From JBFWMG01 sp050251715 (GTDB lineage: Bacteria > Desulfobacterota > Desulfovibrionia > Desulfovibrionales > Desulfovibrionaceae): a stretch of 29,141 nt of DNA. Below are positions 1-7,063 of this stretch, piece after piece. The position numbers and the translations under genes were made by a program. The stretch is from positions 1-29,141 of the forward strand of contig JBFWMG010000042.1 of the NCBI GenBank assembly GCA_050251715.1, written 5' to 3'. The first letter of the stretch is position 1, and each line of letters opens with the position of its first letter. The notes under the pieces are model-generated. The model searched no databases, was not told the DNA's origin, and was given only the letters and a program-made list of their open reading frames with translations.

Positions 1-157
1 AGTTTTTTGGCTGGCCGACCCGCTGGGGGGAATGTAAAAATGTTTGGGGGAGCGGGGATTTTGGGGTGGGGGCGGCGGCAGCCCGCTGGGCGCAACCGCC
101 GATCAAACAAAAATTGCGCCGCTTCTTCGCCTACCGTACTGGCCCAACCCTCCCTTT

Positions 158-198
158 TCCCTCTTCCTCCCGGTTTCACCTCCCTCTTCCTCCCGGTT
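158..198. repeat. Two-copy pyrimidine direct repeat
   Basis: An 18-base pyrimidine-rich word (TCCCTCTTCCTCCCGGTT) occurs at 158-175 and again at 181-198, a period of 23 bases. A decayed third copy follows near 203-217. No gene is supported here. The tract is strongly strand-asymmetric (C and T on plus). It may only be low-complexity spacer next to the hairpin array. Confidence 0.55.
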
Positions 199-313
199 CC
201 CCCCTTCTTCCTCCCCCCATCGCGCCGTACGCTCCACCTGCGCACGCCATCCGCCGCCCACTCGGGGTGCAGGGGGCCGTTCGCCCCCTGCCGGGTCCGG
301 GCAGAGCCCGGCC

Positions 314-483
314 GCCGGAGGCTGGGGCTCGGGGCAACGCCCCGGCTGCCGGAGGCTGGGGCTCGGGGCAACGCCCCGGCTGCCGGAGGCTGGGGCTCGG
401 GGCAACGCCCCGGCTGCCGGAGGCTGGGGCTCGGGGCGTTGCCCCGGCCGCCGGAGGCTGGGGTGCGGGGCAACGCCCCGGCA
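314..483. repeat. 34-bp tandem hairpin repeat, five copies
   Basis: Five head-to-tail copies of a 34-base unit start at 314, 348, 382, 416 and 450. Each unit opens with GCCGGAGGCTGGGG and ends in a palindrome, CGGGGC-AAC-GCCCCG, that can form a small hairpin. The first three copies are almost identical. In copy 4 the loop reads GTT instead of AAC, so its hairpin is inverted relative to the others. Copy 5 has a one-base change before the hairpin. There are no unique spacers, so this is not a CRISPR array. Open frames running through it are simple translations of the repeat. I recall GGGGCAACGCCCC-type hairpins being common between genes in Desulfovibrio-like genomes; that is background knowledge, not shown here. 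Confidence 0.9.
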
Positions 484-506
484 CCCACCGCACTGACATT
501 TTCACA

Positions 507-542
507 CAAAAAAACGGCTGGTCCCTCGCGGGGCCAGCCGTT
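507..542 (-). terminator. Rho-independent terminator of etfA
   Basis: AACGGCTGG at 513-521 pairs with CCAGCCGTT at 534-542. The stem extends through a T-G wobble and CCC/GGG to a TCGC loop, giving about 13 pairs. The A-run at 507-514 becomes a U-run after the stem when read on the minus strand, 26 bases past the etfA stop. The plus-strand side is also T-rich, so it may work in both directions. Confidence 0.88.
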
Positions 543-568
543 GTGTTTTCCTAAGCGCGGCGGGGCGG

Positions 569-1570
569 TTACTTGCCCAGCATCTCGTTGACCTTGGCCA
601 TGACCTTGAAGGCGTCGGCCACGTAGAGCACGTCGGCCTTGCCCTGGGCCCAGCCGCAGCCCGCGTCCAGGTTGACGGCGCGGCGTTCCTTGATGAAGCG
701 CCAGCCGACCACGTGGGGTTCCTCGCCGTGGCAGCAGGTGGCCAGGCCTTTGGGATGACGCGGGGTGGCGCCGGTTTGGCCGACCTGGTGCAGGTGGGTC
801 ATGAAGGTGAGCACGTCCTGGCCTTCGCCGGACATGTCCACCAGCGACTTGGAGCTGCCCAGCGACGCCTTGGCGGTGTTGATGAAGCCAAGGATGTGCT
901 GTTCGGCGTCCTTGATATGCGGCTGGCCGTCGGCCTGCTTCTTGGTCCAGCCCGCACCGGCCACGAACAGCACGTCGGCGTCGGGGCGGATGGTCTGGGC
1001 GTCGGCGCTGGGCGATTCGAGGCCGGTGATGGTGGTTTTGCTGGCCACGTCCACGTTCAGGGCTTCCACGGGCGCGGCGCCGGGCGCGGCGGCAAAGGGT
1101 TCGAAGCAGCCGGGCGAAACGGTGAGGCACCAGGGACGCTGGGTGCGGGAGAGCGTGCCTTCCATGCGCTGGCGGTAGAACCAGCGGGTAACGGCAAGCG
1201 CGCCGCCGTTGGCGGCCAGGCCGGTGAGCTGGGTATCCACGCGGCCTCCCAGGCGCTGGGCCACGCCGGGCAGGGCGCGGCTGGCGCGCGAGGTGGCCGG
1301 GGCGAGCACCACGGTGGCGCCGCTGGCCTTGCAGATGGCCTCGAAGGCGGCGGCGTCGGAGGCGTAGCGGGGCTGGGCAAAGGCGTCGCCCGCGACCGTG
1401 TAGATCTTCGCGGCGCCGCAATTGCCGATGGCCGCCGCGTCCACGGTGCCGCCCACGAGTCCGACGGCGAGTTCGCCGCCCAGCGTCTTGGCGGCGGTCA
1501 GGACTTCAAGGGCGGGCTTGGCCAGGGTTCCATCCGCTTCCACGGTGGCGAGAAAGAGTATTTTTTCCAT
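569..1570 (-). CDS. etfA: Electron transfer flavoprotein, alpha subunit (divergent)
   Basis: A 333-residue protein that would form a heterodimer with the adjacent EtfB and pass electrons from cytoplasmic dehydrogenases toward the membrane quinone pool or other acceptors. The N-terminus (KILFLATVEADGTL) and the alternating strand/helix domain fit the EtfA nucleotide-binding fold. The C-terminal FAD domain keeps VGQTG (263-267) and the ending ADVLYVADAFKVM. The usual GISGAxQH loop after VGQTG is absent; in its place is a Cys/His-containing stretch, ATCCHGEEPHVVGW (277-290). FAD binding may therefore differ from textbook ETF. A strong ribosome site, GGAGGAACAT, abuts the ATG. The gene follows etfB with a 122-base spacer carrying a structured repeat, and it ends at a good terminator. 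The partner dehydrogenase is not in the window. Confidence 0.85.
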   Translation of the reverse strand: MEKILFLATVEADGTLAKPALEVLTAAKTLGGELAVGLVGGTVDAAAIGNCGAAKIYTVAGDAFAQPRYASDAAAFEAICKASGATVVLAPATSRASRALPGVAQRLGGRVDTQLTGLAANGGALAVTRWFYRQRMEGTLSRTQRPWCLTVSPGCFEPFAAAPGAAPVEALNVDVASKTTITGLESPSADAQTIRPDADVLFVAGAGWTKKQADGQPHIKDAEQHILGFINTAKASLGSSKSLVDMSGEGQDVLTFMTHLHQVGQTGATPRHPKGLATCCHGEEPHVVGWRFIKERRAVNLDAGCGWAQGKADVLYVADAFKVMAKVNEMLGK

Positions 1571-1590
1571 ATGTTCCTCCGCTCGGGCGG

Positions 1591-1696
1591 TTAGAGCGTC
1601 TTACCTTTGAAAAAGGTTCCGGCTCTTATGCATTGTGTTGAAATAATGTTTTATTATTTCAACGCATCACATTGTTTCCATGTCAAAATGCGCTAG
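1591..1696 (+). repeat. Three-hairpin dispersed repeat, copy A
   Basis: One of three related elements of about 106-107 bases in this window (the others are at 12704-12810 and 21903-22009). It runs from TTAGAGC to GCGCTAG. Hairpin 1 is partly decayed (AGAGC/GCTCT outer pairs, ACCTTT/AAAGGT inner stem). Hairpin 2 is near-perfect, TTGAAATAAT/ATTATTTCAA. Hairpin 3 is CACATTG against CCATGTC, with mismatches. It fills the etfB-etfA spacer, and the TAG stop of etfB lies inside its right end. Within the etf transcript it would be read as its reverse complement, so it could act on mRNA stability or on the etfB:etfA ratio. That role is inferred. Confidence 0.85.
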
Positions 1697-2496
1697 CCGC
1701 GAATCCAGTCCACGATTTCCTTGGCGATGTCATCGACGGGCGTGTCCTTGACGATGCGCGTGGTGCGGGTCTGCTTGGGCAGGGCCACGCCGGTCCAGGC
1801 CAGTCCCTCACCCTTGATGGGTGCGGGCTTGGCCTGCTGGATGGCGGGCATGATGGCGCGCATGTTCTGCATGCCGATCTGGGGGTTGTTGGGCGGCTCG
1901 GGCAGGTTGCCCGTGGCCCAGCCCAGCACGGCGGGGGGTGCGGCCAGGGTGGAGACCAGGTAGCTGCCGCCCTCCACGCGTTCCTTGATGGTCAGCGAGC
2001 CGTCGGCCTGGGGCGCGCACACGTCCACGCCCTGGAACTGTTCGGCCACGCCCAGGCGTTCGCCGACCATCTGCATGGTCGCGCCCGTGCCGCGCGAGGC
2101 GGACTGCCAGCCGCCGAAGAGCAGCAGCTTGGACTTGTCCAGATCCGCGATGCCGTCGATGGCGGCGGCCAGGGCGGCGGCGGTGTCGAACCCGTCGACG
2201 AATCCGCCCGCAGGGCCGTCGAGCACCACGAGTTGGAACGGCACTTTCTGGCCCACGCTCATCATGACCTGCTGCAGCTTGGCCTTGGGGCCCACGCACA
2301 CGAGCCACACCTTGGAGTCGGGCACTTTCTTGGCAAGATTGGCCGCCTCGTACAGGGCGTGCCCTGCCCACGGATCGAGCACCGCAGGCAACATCATTTC
2401 ATTTTTCAGCGCCCAGCCCTGCGGCCCCTGCATCGGTTCCAGGGTCTGCAACGGGTCCGGCACGATACTGCCGCAGACAACAATGTGAAATCCCAT
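1693..2496 (-). CDS. etfB: Electron transfer flavoprotein, beta subunit (divergent)
   Basis: A 267-residue protein, close to the usual EtfB length of about 250-260. The start HIVVCGSIVPDPLQTLEP matches the EtfB beginning (VCVKxVPDT) in layout. DPWAGHALYEAANL sits where normal EtfB has NPxDxxALEEALRL. LLFGGWQSASRGTGATMQ replaces the usual GxQxxDGDTGQVG segment that helps bind AMP. GWATGNLPEPPNNPQIGM is unlike classical EtfB. Together with EtfA this indicates a distinct ETF clade. The ATG is preceded by AAGGGG. The gene is first in a two-gene operon with etfA, and its TAG stop overlaps the edge of repeat copy A. The family assignment is firm. The electron donor and acceptor are unknown, and nothing nearby identifies them. 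Confidence 0.85.
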   Translation of the reverse strand: MGFHIVVCGSIVPDPLQTLEPMQGPQGWALKNEMMLPAVLDPWAGHALYEAANLAKKVPDSKVWLVCVGPKAKLQQVMMSVGQKVPFQLVVLDGPAGGFVDGFDTAAALAAAIDGIADLDKSKLLLFGGWQSASRGTGATMQMVGERLGVAEQFQGVDVCAPQADGSLTIKERVEGGSYLVSTLAAPPAVLGWATGNLPEPPNNPQIGMQNMRAIMPAIQQAKPAPIKGEGLAWTGVALPKQTRTTRIVKDTPVDDIAKEIVDWIRG

Positions 2497-2825
2497 AGAA
2501 TGCCCCTTTTATGTGGAATTGAGCTGGTTCTGCACGGTTGCGCGCGGCGGGCGAGCCGCGCGCCACAGCCATGGCAACCAGTCGCCAAGGCCTGTTCGGG
2601 CCCGTGGCGACACGGGAGGACAACCGTGGCGTTCCCCCTTTTGCGTCGGGACCGTGTCAGGGAACGGTCCATGCCGCGCAGTGCGCCTTCCTGGCGCGTC
2701 CGGGCCGCCTCGCAACAGCCCCGGGGGGGGTGATGGCAACGCCGTCGCGTGTCTGCCGTGCGGTTTTCCTACAAGGCCGGGCAACGAATGTCTAGCCGGG
2801 GCGTCAGGTTTGCCTGATACGGATG
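2497..2825. other. Gene-free spacer upstream of etfB
   Basis: No convincing gene is seen in these 329 bases. There is a perfect 9-pair hairpin, GCGCGCGGC (2540-2548) against GCCGCGCGC (2555-2563), just upstream of etfB, where the etf promoter or leader should be. No clear -35/-10 pair or riboswitch fold was found by eye. Confidence 0.5.
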
Positions 2826-2828
2826 AAA

Positions 2829-2866
2829 AACCGCCGCCGCACCCTGGTCTGGGCGCGGCGGCGGTT
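2829..2866 (-). terminator. Terminator of the 63-residue membrane protein gene
   Basis: AACCGCCGCCGC (2829-2840) pairs perfectly with GCGGCGGCGGTT (2855-2866). AAAAA at 2826-2830 gives a U-tract on the minus strand, 14 bases beyond the stop of the small gene. Confidence 0.85.
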
Positions 2867-2879
2867 ATGGCGGGGAAGA

Positions 2880-3071
2880 CTAGGCTATGGAGGACAGCAG
2901 GGCGGTGATGACAAAGGACATGGCGAGCCAGAAGGCGGCCTTGGCCATGTGCGCTCCACGATGGCCGGGCATGGCGAGTTCGTGTACGGGCTGCCAGCAT
3001 TCGGCTCCGCCCGAGGGCTCGGGGGAAAAGATATAGGTGACGAAGCGGGTGACGGTGTTGGCCGTGGACAT
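2880..3071 (-). CDS. Small single-span membrane protein, function unknown
   Basis: A 63-residue protein that I do not recognise. It is very likely real because the ATG is preceded by a textbook ribosome site (AAGGAGGCTTCCC) and the gene ends at a strong terminator. The N-terminal 40 residues are soluble and contain one Cys and two His. The C-terminal segment AAFWLAMSFVITALLSSIA looks like one transmembrane helix ending at the last residue, so the topology is tail-anchored. It is divergent from the LysR-type regulator 172 bases away, the usual arrangement for a LysR target. A regulated membrane accessory role is only an inference. Confidence 0.72.
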   Translation of the reverse strand: MSTANTVTRFVTYIFSPEPSGGAECWQPVHELAMPGHRGAHMAKAAFWLAMSFVITALLSSIA

Positions 3072-3221
3072 GGGAAGCCTCCTTGCCCGCCCGGATATGC
3101 CGGACGGCGGATCATTTTCTACTTTGGTTCTTTACGCGCCCGCTGCGCCATGGCACAGTGGCGACGGATTTTTCATGTCTCATGTATACGCCCGCCGGAG
3201 GTGGGCATCCAATCGTTTCTT

Positions 3222-3238
3222 GTTATAACGGGAATAAC
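3222..3238 (+). promoter_or_regulatory. LysR-type operator, GTTAT-N7-ATAAC
   Basis: A perfect dyad, GTTAT (3222-3226) and ATAAC (3234-3238) with a 7-base centre, contains the T-N11-A core typical of LysR-family binding sites. It ends 5 bases before the ATG at 3244, so binding would block the regulator's own translation start region or promoter. It also faces the divergent gene at 3071. The dyad is seen directly; its use as an operator is inferred. Confidence 0.6.
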
Positions 3239-3243
3239 GAACC

Positions 3244-4143
3244 ATGATCGGCCAGACGGAAACATTGGAGCTGCATCAGCTGCGCTCGTTCCTTGCCGTG
3301 GCGGAGGAAGGCCACTTCACGCGGGCCGCGGAGCGGCTCTATCTGAGCCAGCCCGCTGTGAGCGCGCATGTGAAGGCGCTGGAGGCACGGCTGGGGCTGG
3401 AGCTTTTTGCGCGCACGCCCAAGGGCGTGCAGCTGACGGACGCGGGCCGGGCCATCCGCGACGAGGCGCGCAAGGTGCTGGCCGGGGTGGGCAACCTGCT
3501 GGCGCAGGCGCGGGCGCTGCGGGGCGAACTGGGCGGCGGGGTGCGGCTGGGGTTGAACACGGACCCGGTGTTTTTGCGGGTTCCCCGGTTTCTCACCGGC
3601 ATGCGCGCGGCCTATCCCAAGCTGGAGTTCCAGCTCATCCAGGGGTTGTCGGGCGTGGTGCTGTCGGACATCAAGTCGGGCAAGCTGGATGCGGGATTCG
3701 TGTTCATGCAGCCGGAGTCGACCCGCGTGAGCCATGTCACCCTGGGCACCAGCCGCCTGCGCGTGGTGGCCCCCACGGCGTGGGCCGAGCGCATCCAGGG
3801 CTTGGACTGGAAGGGGCTGACGGCCCTGCCGTGGATTTTGACGCCGCCGGCCTGCCCTTTCCGCCGGGTGGCCAACCGGATGTTCGCGCAGGCCGGCGCC
3901 AAGCCCGCCCAGGTGGTGGTAGCCGACCTGGAGGCCATTGTGCGGGCGCTGGTGACGGAGGGCGACGGTCTGGGCCTGTTGCGCGAGGACGCGGCGCTGG
4001 AGGCCGCCCGCGCGGGCGACGTGGCGGTGTGGGACGGCGAGGCCGTGACGCTGGAGCTCTCCTTCGCCTTTTTGCGCACCCGCGAGCAGGACCCGCTCAT
4101 CCGGGCCATGGTCCATGAATTACTTGATGTGTGGCGCCCCTGA
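3244..4143 (+). CDS. LysR-family transcriptional regulator
   Basis: A 299-residue DNA-binding protein of normal LysR length. The winged helix-turn-helix is at about residues 9-66 (LHQLRSFLAVAEEGHFTRAA, then LSQPAVSAHVKALEARLG and LFARTPKGVQLTDAG). A linker helix follows, then the two-lobed inducer-binding domain (about 95-295). The inducer is unknown. No good ribosome site precedes ATG 3244. An in-frame TTG at 3265 would give the commoner LysR start xELHQLRSF, so the start is uncertain. A perfect LysR-type dyad just upstream suggests autoregulation and control of the divergent 63-residue membrane protein gene. Confidence 0.93.
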   Translation: MIGQTETLELHQLRSFLAVAEEGHFTRAAERLYLSQPAVSAHVKALEARLGLELFARTPKGVQLTDAGRAIRDEARKVLAGVGNLLAQARALRGELGGGVRLGLNTDPVFLRVPRFLTGMRAAYPKLEFQLIQGLSGVVLSDIKSGKLDAGFVFMQPESTRVSHVTLGTSRLRVVAPTAWAERIQGLDWKGLTALPWILTPPACPFRRVANRMFAQAGAKPAQVVVADLEAIVRALVTEGDGLGLLREDAALEAARAGDVAVWDGEAVTLELSFAFLRTREQDPLIRAMVHELLDVWRP

Positions 4144-4254
4144 TCTTCCAGCGGCTGCGTTCGCCTCATGCGCCCGCCGGGTCGGCGCAATATCCCAATC
4201 CCTGCCCCCTCATCCATACTCCCTGTATCCGTTTCATGATTTTTCCCTCATTCC

Positions 4255-4283
4255 TTGTCTTCTTGTTGGCCTTGCCATATTAT
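4255..4283 (+). promoter_or_regulatory. Sigma-70-type promoter for the chemoreceptor gene
   Basis: TTGTCT (4255-4260) and TATTAT (4278-4283) are separated by exactly 17 bases, matching 4 and 5 of 6 consensus positions. The predicted start near 4290 leaves a leader of about 40 bases with AGGAGG. It lies in an AT-rich pocket unlike the surrounding GC-rich DNA. Confidence 0.55.
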
Positions 4284-4331
4284 TTCATGGTATATTGAGA
4301 GCCAGCAACACAACCAGGAGGCCGTCACCCC

Positions 4332-6509
4332 GTGAGCGCAAAGACAAAGACCACCGCCATCACCCTACAGACCAAAATCGCCCTGGGAATGATCGTCACA
4401 GCCGTCCTGGTTGTCATCTCCATGGCGGTGCCCAATTTTTTGGGTACCGAGGCGTCCCTCATCGAGGAAGCGAAGGGCGAGGCGCTGCGGAAACTGGATG
4501 ACCTGGCCCTGGCCATCGGCGCGGTGCACGACGTGACGCAAGGCCAAGTCAACTCCGACATGAAAACCATGCAGTCGGAGATTGAAAAAATGGGCGCACC
4601 CTCCCTGGATGCGTCACGCCCCATCTCCATGCCCATCGTCAACCAGGTCACCAAGGAGAAGGAGCAGGCCACCATGCCTACGCTTTCATTTGGCGACTAC
4701 GCGGTGAACAACGACTTCTCCTTTGTCGACCGCATCCGCGAACTGGTGGGCGGCGGCACGGTGACGATCTTCCAGGTGCTGCCCGGCAAGCTGCTGCGGG
4801 TGTCCACCAACGTCATGAAGCTGGACAACACCCGTGCCGTGGGCACCTATATTCCCTCCAATTCGCCCGTGTACAAGGCCGTCATGAACGATGAGGTGTA
4901 CAAGGGCAAGGCGTATGTGGTGAATGCCTGGTACCTGACGGCGTACTTCCCGGTGCATGCGGCCAATGGCGACATCGTGGCCGTGATCTACGTGGGCCGC
5001 AAGATCCTCAACACCCAGGTGACCGGCATTCTGGAAAACGCGCGCGTGTTCGGCAGCGGCTACAGCTATGTGTTCGATGACAAGGGCGTCATGGTGTACC
5101 ACCCCAATGCCGAATTGGTGGCGGGGAAAAAGGATCTGGCCTCGCTTGGCGTGGATCAGGCGCCTTTTCTCACGGCCAAGAACAAGATCCTCGAATATGA
5201 ATTGGCAGGCAGCAAAAAGCTTGCAGCCGTTGGCATCTTTGACGAAAAGCTCGGCTGGCGGATCGGCATGTCCATTGTGCCCGACGAACTGCTTGCCCGC
5301 CAGGCCAAAAACATCCTCACCTTTGCCGCCATGGGCGGCGGGTTGGGCATTCTCCTCGCGCTGGTGCTCACCTTCCTGCTCACCCGCTTCATTGTGCGCA
5401 CCATTACCCACCTGACCAACGCGCTGGAAGGCATTGCCGACGGCAAATACCAATTCGACATAGCCTACACGGCCAACGACGCGCTCGGAAAGGCCTTCAT
5501 CGCCACCGCGAACATGGCCAAGGCCTTGGAGGCGAACATCGCCGAGGTGGAAAAAAAGACCCACTACGCCGAGGAAGAGGCGCAGCGGGCGCAGCAGGCC
5601 TTGAACGAGGCCGAGGAGGCCCGCCGCCAAGCCGGTGAGGCGACTTGCAAGGGCATGAACGCCGCCGCCGACCAGGTGGAAAGCGTGGCCGAACGCGTGC
5701 GCGGTGCGGCGCACACCATTGCCGACCAGATCGAAGAGATCGCGAACGGCGCGGAGCAACAGCGCGAACAAGCCGCCACCACGGCCACGGCCATGGACCA
5801 GATGAACGCCACGGTGCTGGAGGTGGCGCAGTCCGCCAGCCTGGCCGCCGAAGCCGCCGAGCAGACCCGGATGAAGGCCGAGGAGGGCGCACAGGTGGTC
5901 GACAAATCCATGAACGCCATCGGCGAGGTCTCCAAGCTGGCGGAGACGTTGAAGGAAGGCATGGGAACACTGGGCAAGCAGGCGGAATCCATCGGCCAGG
6001 TGATGAATGTCATCAGCGACATAGCGGACCAGACCAACCTGCTGGCGCTCAATGCCGCCATCGAGGCGGCCCGCGCGGGCGAGGCGGGCCGGGGATTCGC
6101 CGTGGTGGCGGACGAGGTGCGCAAGTTGGCCGAAAAGACCATGACCGCCACCAGGGAAGTGGGCGAGGCCATCGCCGCCATCCAGGAAGGCACGCGCCGC
6201 AACATAGGCCGGGTGGACCAGTCCGCAAAGGCCGTGGACGAGGCCACCGCCCTGGCCGGCGAATCGGGCCGGGCGCTCAATGAAATCGTGCATCTTGTCG
6301 GCGCGACCTCGGACCAGGTGCGCTCCATCGCCACGGCCAGCGAGGAACAATCCTCGGCCAGCAACGAAATCGTGCGCGCCGTGGAGGACATCAACCGCAT
6401 TTCCGGTGAAACCGCCGACAACATGCAGCATGCCCGCGACGACGTATCGAGCCTGGTTACCGAGGCCGACGCCCTGCAGGACGTGGTGGATGAACTGCGC
6501 AAATCATAG
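4332..6509 (+). CDS. Methyl-accepting chemotaxis protein with periplasmic Cache sensor
   Basis: A 725-residue transmembrane chemoreceptor. TM1 is at about 11-35. A large periplasmic double-Cache region (about 36-325) includes GGGTVTIFQ, LDNTRAVGTYIP and GYSYVFDDKGVMVYHP. TM2 is at about 328-352, then HAMP (about 352-405) and a coiled-coil cytoplasmic hairpin. The conserved tip is at 565-600 (ADQTNLLALNAAIEAARAGE, then GRGFAVVADEVRKLAEKT), where CheA and CheW bind. It senses an unknown small molecule and controls CheA activity. There is no C-terminal NWETF-type CheR tether; it ends VVDELRKS. The start is GTG with AGGAGG 10 bases upstream. A terminator follows directly, so the gene is monocistronic. 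Confidence 0.95.
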   Translation: MSAKTKTTAITLQTKIALGMIVTAVLVVISMAVPNFLGTEASLIEEAKGEALRKLDDLALAIGAVHDVTQGQVNSDMKTMQSEIEKMGAPSLDASRPISMPIVNQVTKEKEQATMPTLSFGDYAVNNDFSFVDRIRELVGGGTVTIFQVLPGKLLRVSTNVMKLDNTRAVGTYIPSNSPVYKAVMNDEVYKGKAYVVNAWYLTAYFPVHAANGDIVAVIYVGRKILNTQVTGILENARVFGSGYSYVFDDKGVMVYHPNAELVAGKKDLASLGVDQAPFLTAKNKILEYELAGSKKLAAVGIFDEKLGWRIGMSIVPDELLARQAKNILTFAAMGGGLGILLALVLTFLLTRFIVRTITHLTNALEGIADGKYQFDIAYTANDALGKAFIATANMAKALEANIAEVEKKTHYAEEEAQRAQQALNEAEEARRQAGEATCKGMNAAADQVESVAERVRGAAHTIADQIEEIANGAEQQREQAATTATAMDQMNATVLEVAQSASLAAEAAEQTRMKAEEGAQVVDKSMNAIGEVSKLAETLKEGMGTLGKQAESIGQVMNVISDIADQTNLLALNAAIEAARAGEAGRGFAVVADEVRKLAEKTMTATREVGEAIAAIQEGTRRNIGRVDQSAKAVDEATALAGESGRALNEIVHLVGATSDQVRSIATASEEQSSASNEIVRAVEDINRISGETADNMQHARDDVSSLVTEADALQDVVDELRKS

Positions 6510-6564
6510 CGGCGCGGCTGACGATTTCCCAACAGCCTGACGAATGGAACCGTGCCAGCAATCC

Positions 6565-6593
6565 GACCGGGGCATGCGCCCCGGTCTTTTTTT
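6565..6593 (+). terminator. Rho-independent terminator of the chemoreceptor gene
   Basis: GACCGGGGC (6565-6573) and GCCCCGGTC (6578-6586) form a perfect 9-pair stem with an ATGC loop, followed by seven T residues (6587-6593). Confidence 0.95.
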
Positions 6594-6682
6594 CCCCTCG
6601 CCGCACCCCTCGCGGTTGCGCCTTGCCGCAGCCAGGCGTACCATGCCGGGATGACCACACTCTTGACAGAGGGGATTGGGCC

Positions 6683-7048
6683 ATGGCGCAGCAACACGAC
6701 ACGGACGAACAACCCATAGCCACGGGCGATACGCCCGAATCCCTGCTCATCGGCGAAGCGCAGCTCATCCTGGCGGAAAAGCGCACCTCGCTCGCCACCA
6801 TGCGCACGGGCATCGCCGTGTTCGCCCTGCCCCTCTCCGTCATGGGCCTGCTGGTGGCCACATCCAAATATTACAACATGACCGAGGTCTTTTACCTGCT
6901 CTTCCCCCTGCTCGCCCTCTGCTTTGGCCTGACCATCCTGGGCACGTACCTGCTCATACGCTCCTTTGTCCGCATCCACGCCCAGGACCGGATGATCCTG
7001 CGCATCAAGCGCGCGCACCCCAGGCTGTCCAAGATCATCGACGTGTAA
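6683..7048 (+). CDS. DUF202 (YidH-like) small membrane protein
   Basis: A 121-residue inner-membrane protein. The segment LAEKRTSLATMRTGIAVF matches the DUF202 signature (LAxERTxLAxxRTxLA). Two hydrophobic spans follow (about 52-70 and 81-102) and a basic C-terminal tail. I chose ATG 6683 because AGAGGGG lies 8 bases upstream. A longer frame from 6623 has no ribosome site and an uncharacteristic start. The family's function is unknown. It is followed after 15 bases by a lipoprotein hydrolase gene, probably in the same transcript. Confidence 0.8.
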   Translation: MAQQHDTDEQPIATGDTPESLLIGEAQLILAEKRTSLATMRTGIAVFALPLSVMGLLVATSKYYNMTEVFYLLFPLLALCFGLTILGTYLLIRSFVRIHAQDRMILRIKRAHPRLSKIIDV

Positions 7049-7063
7049 CCCCAGGCACCGCGC

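Noticed and set aside
314..483. Possible CRISPR array
   Set aside because: The units are directly adjacent with no unique spacers, and the 34-base period is the whole unit.
7..591. Overlapping open frames of 100-194 codons through the first 600 bases on both strands
   Set aside because: They are translations of the 34-base repeat and the pyrimidine-rich tract. They are Pro/Gly/Arg-rich, have no ribosome sites, and run across a strong terminator.
2540..2563. Hairpin upstream of etfB as a riboswitch or small RNA
   Set aside because: A single GC stem in a GC-rich spacer with no recognisable aptamer or promoter; noted only as a structure.
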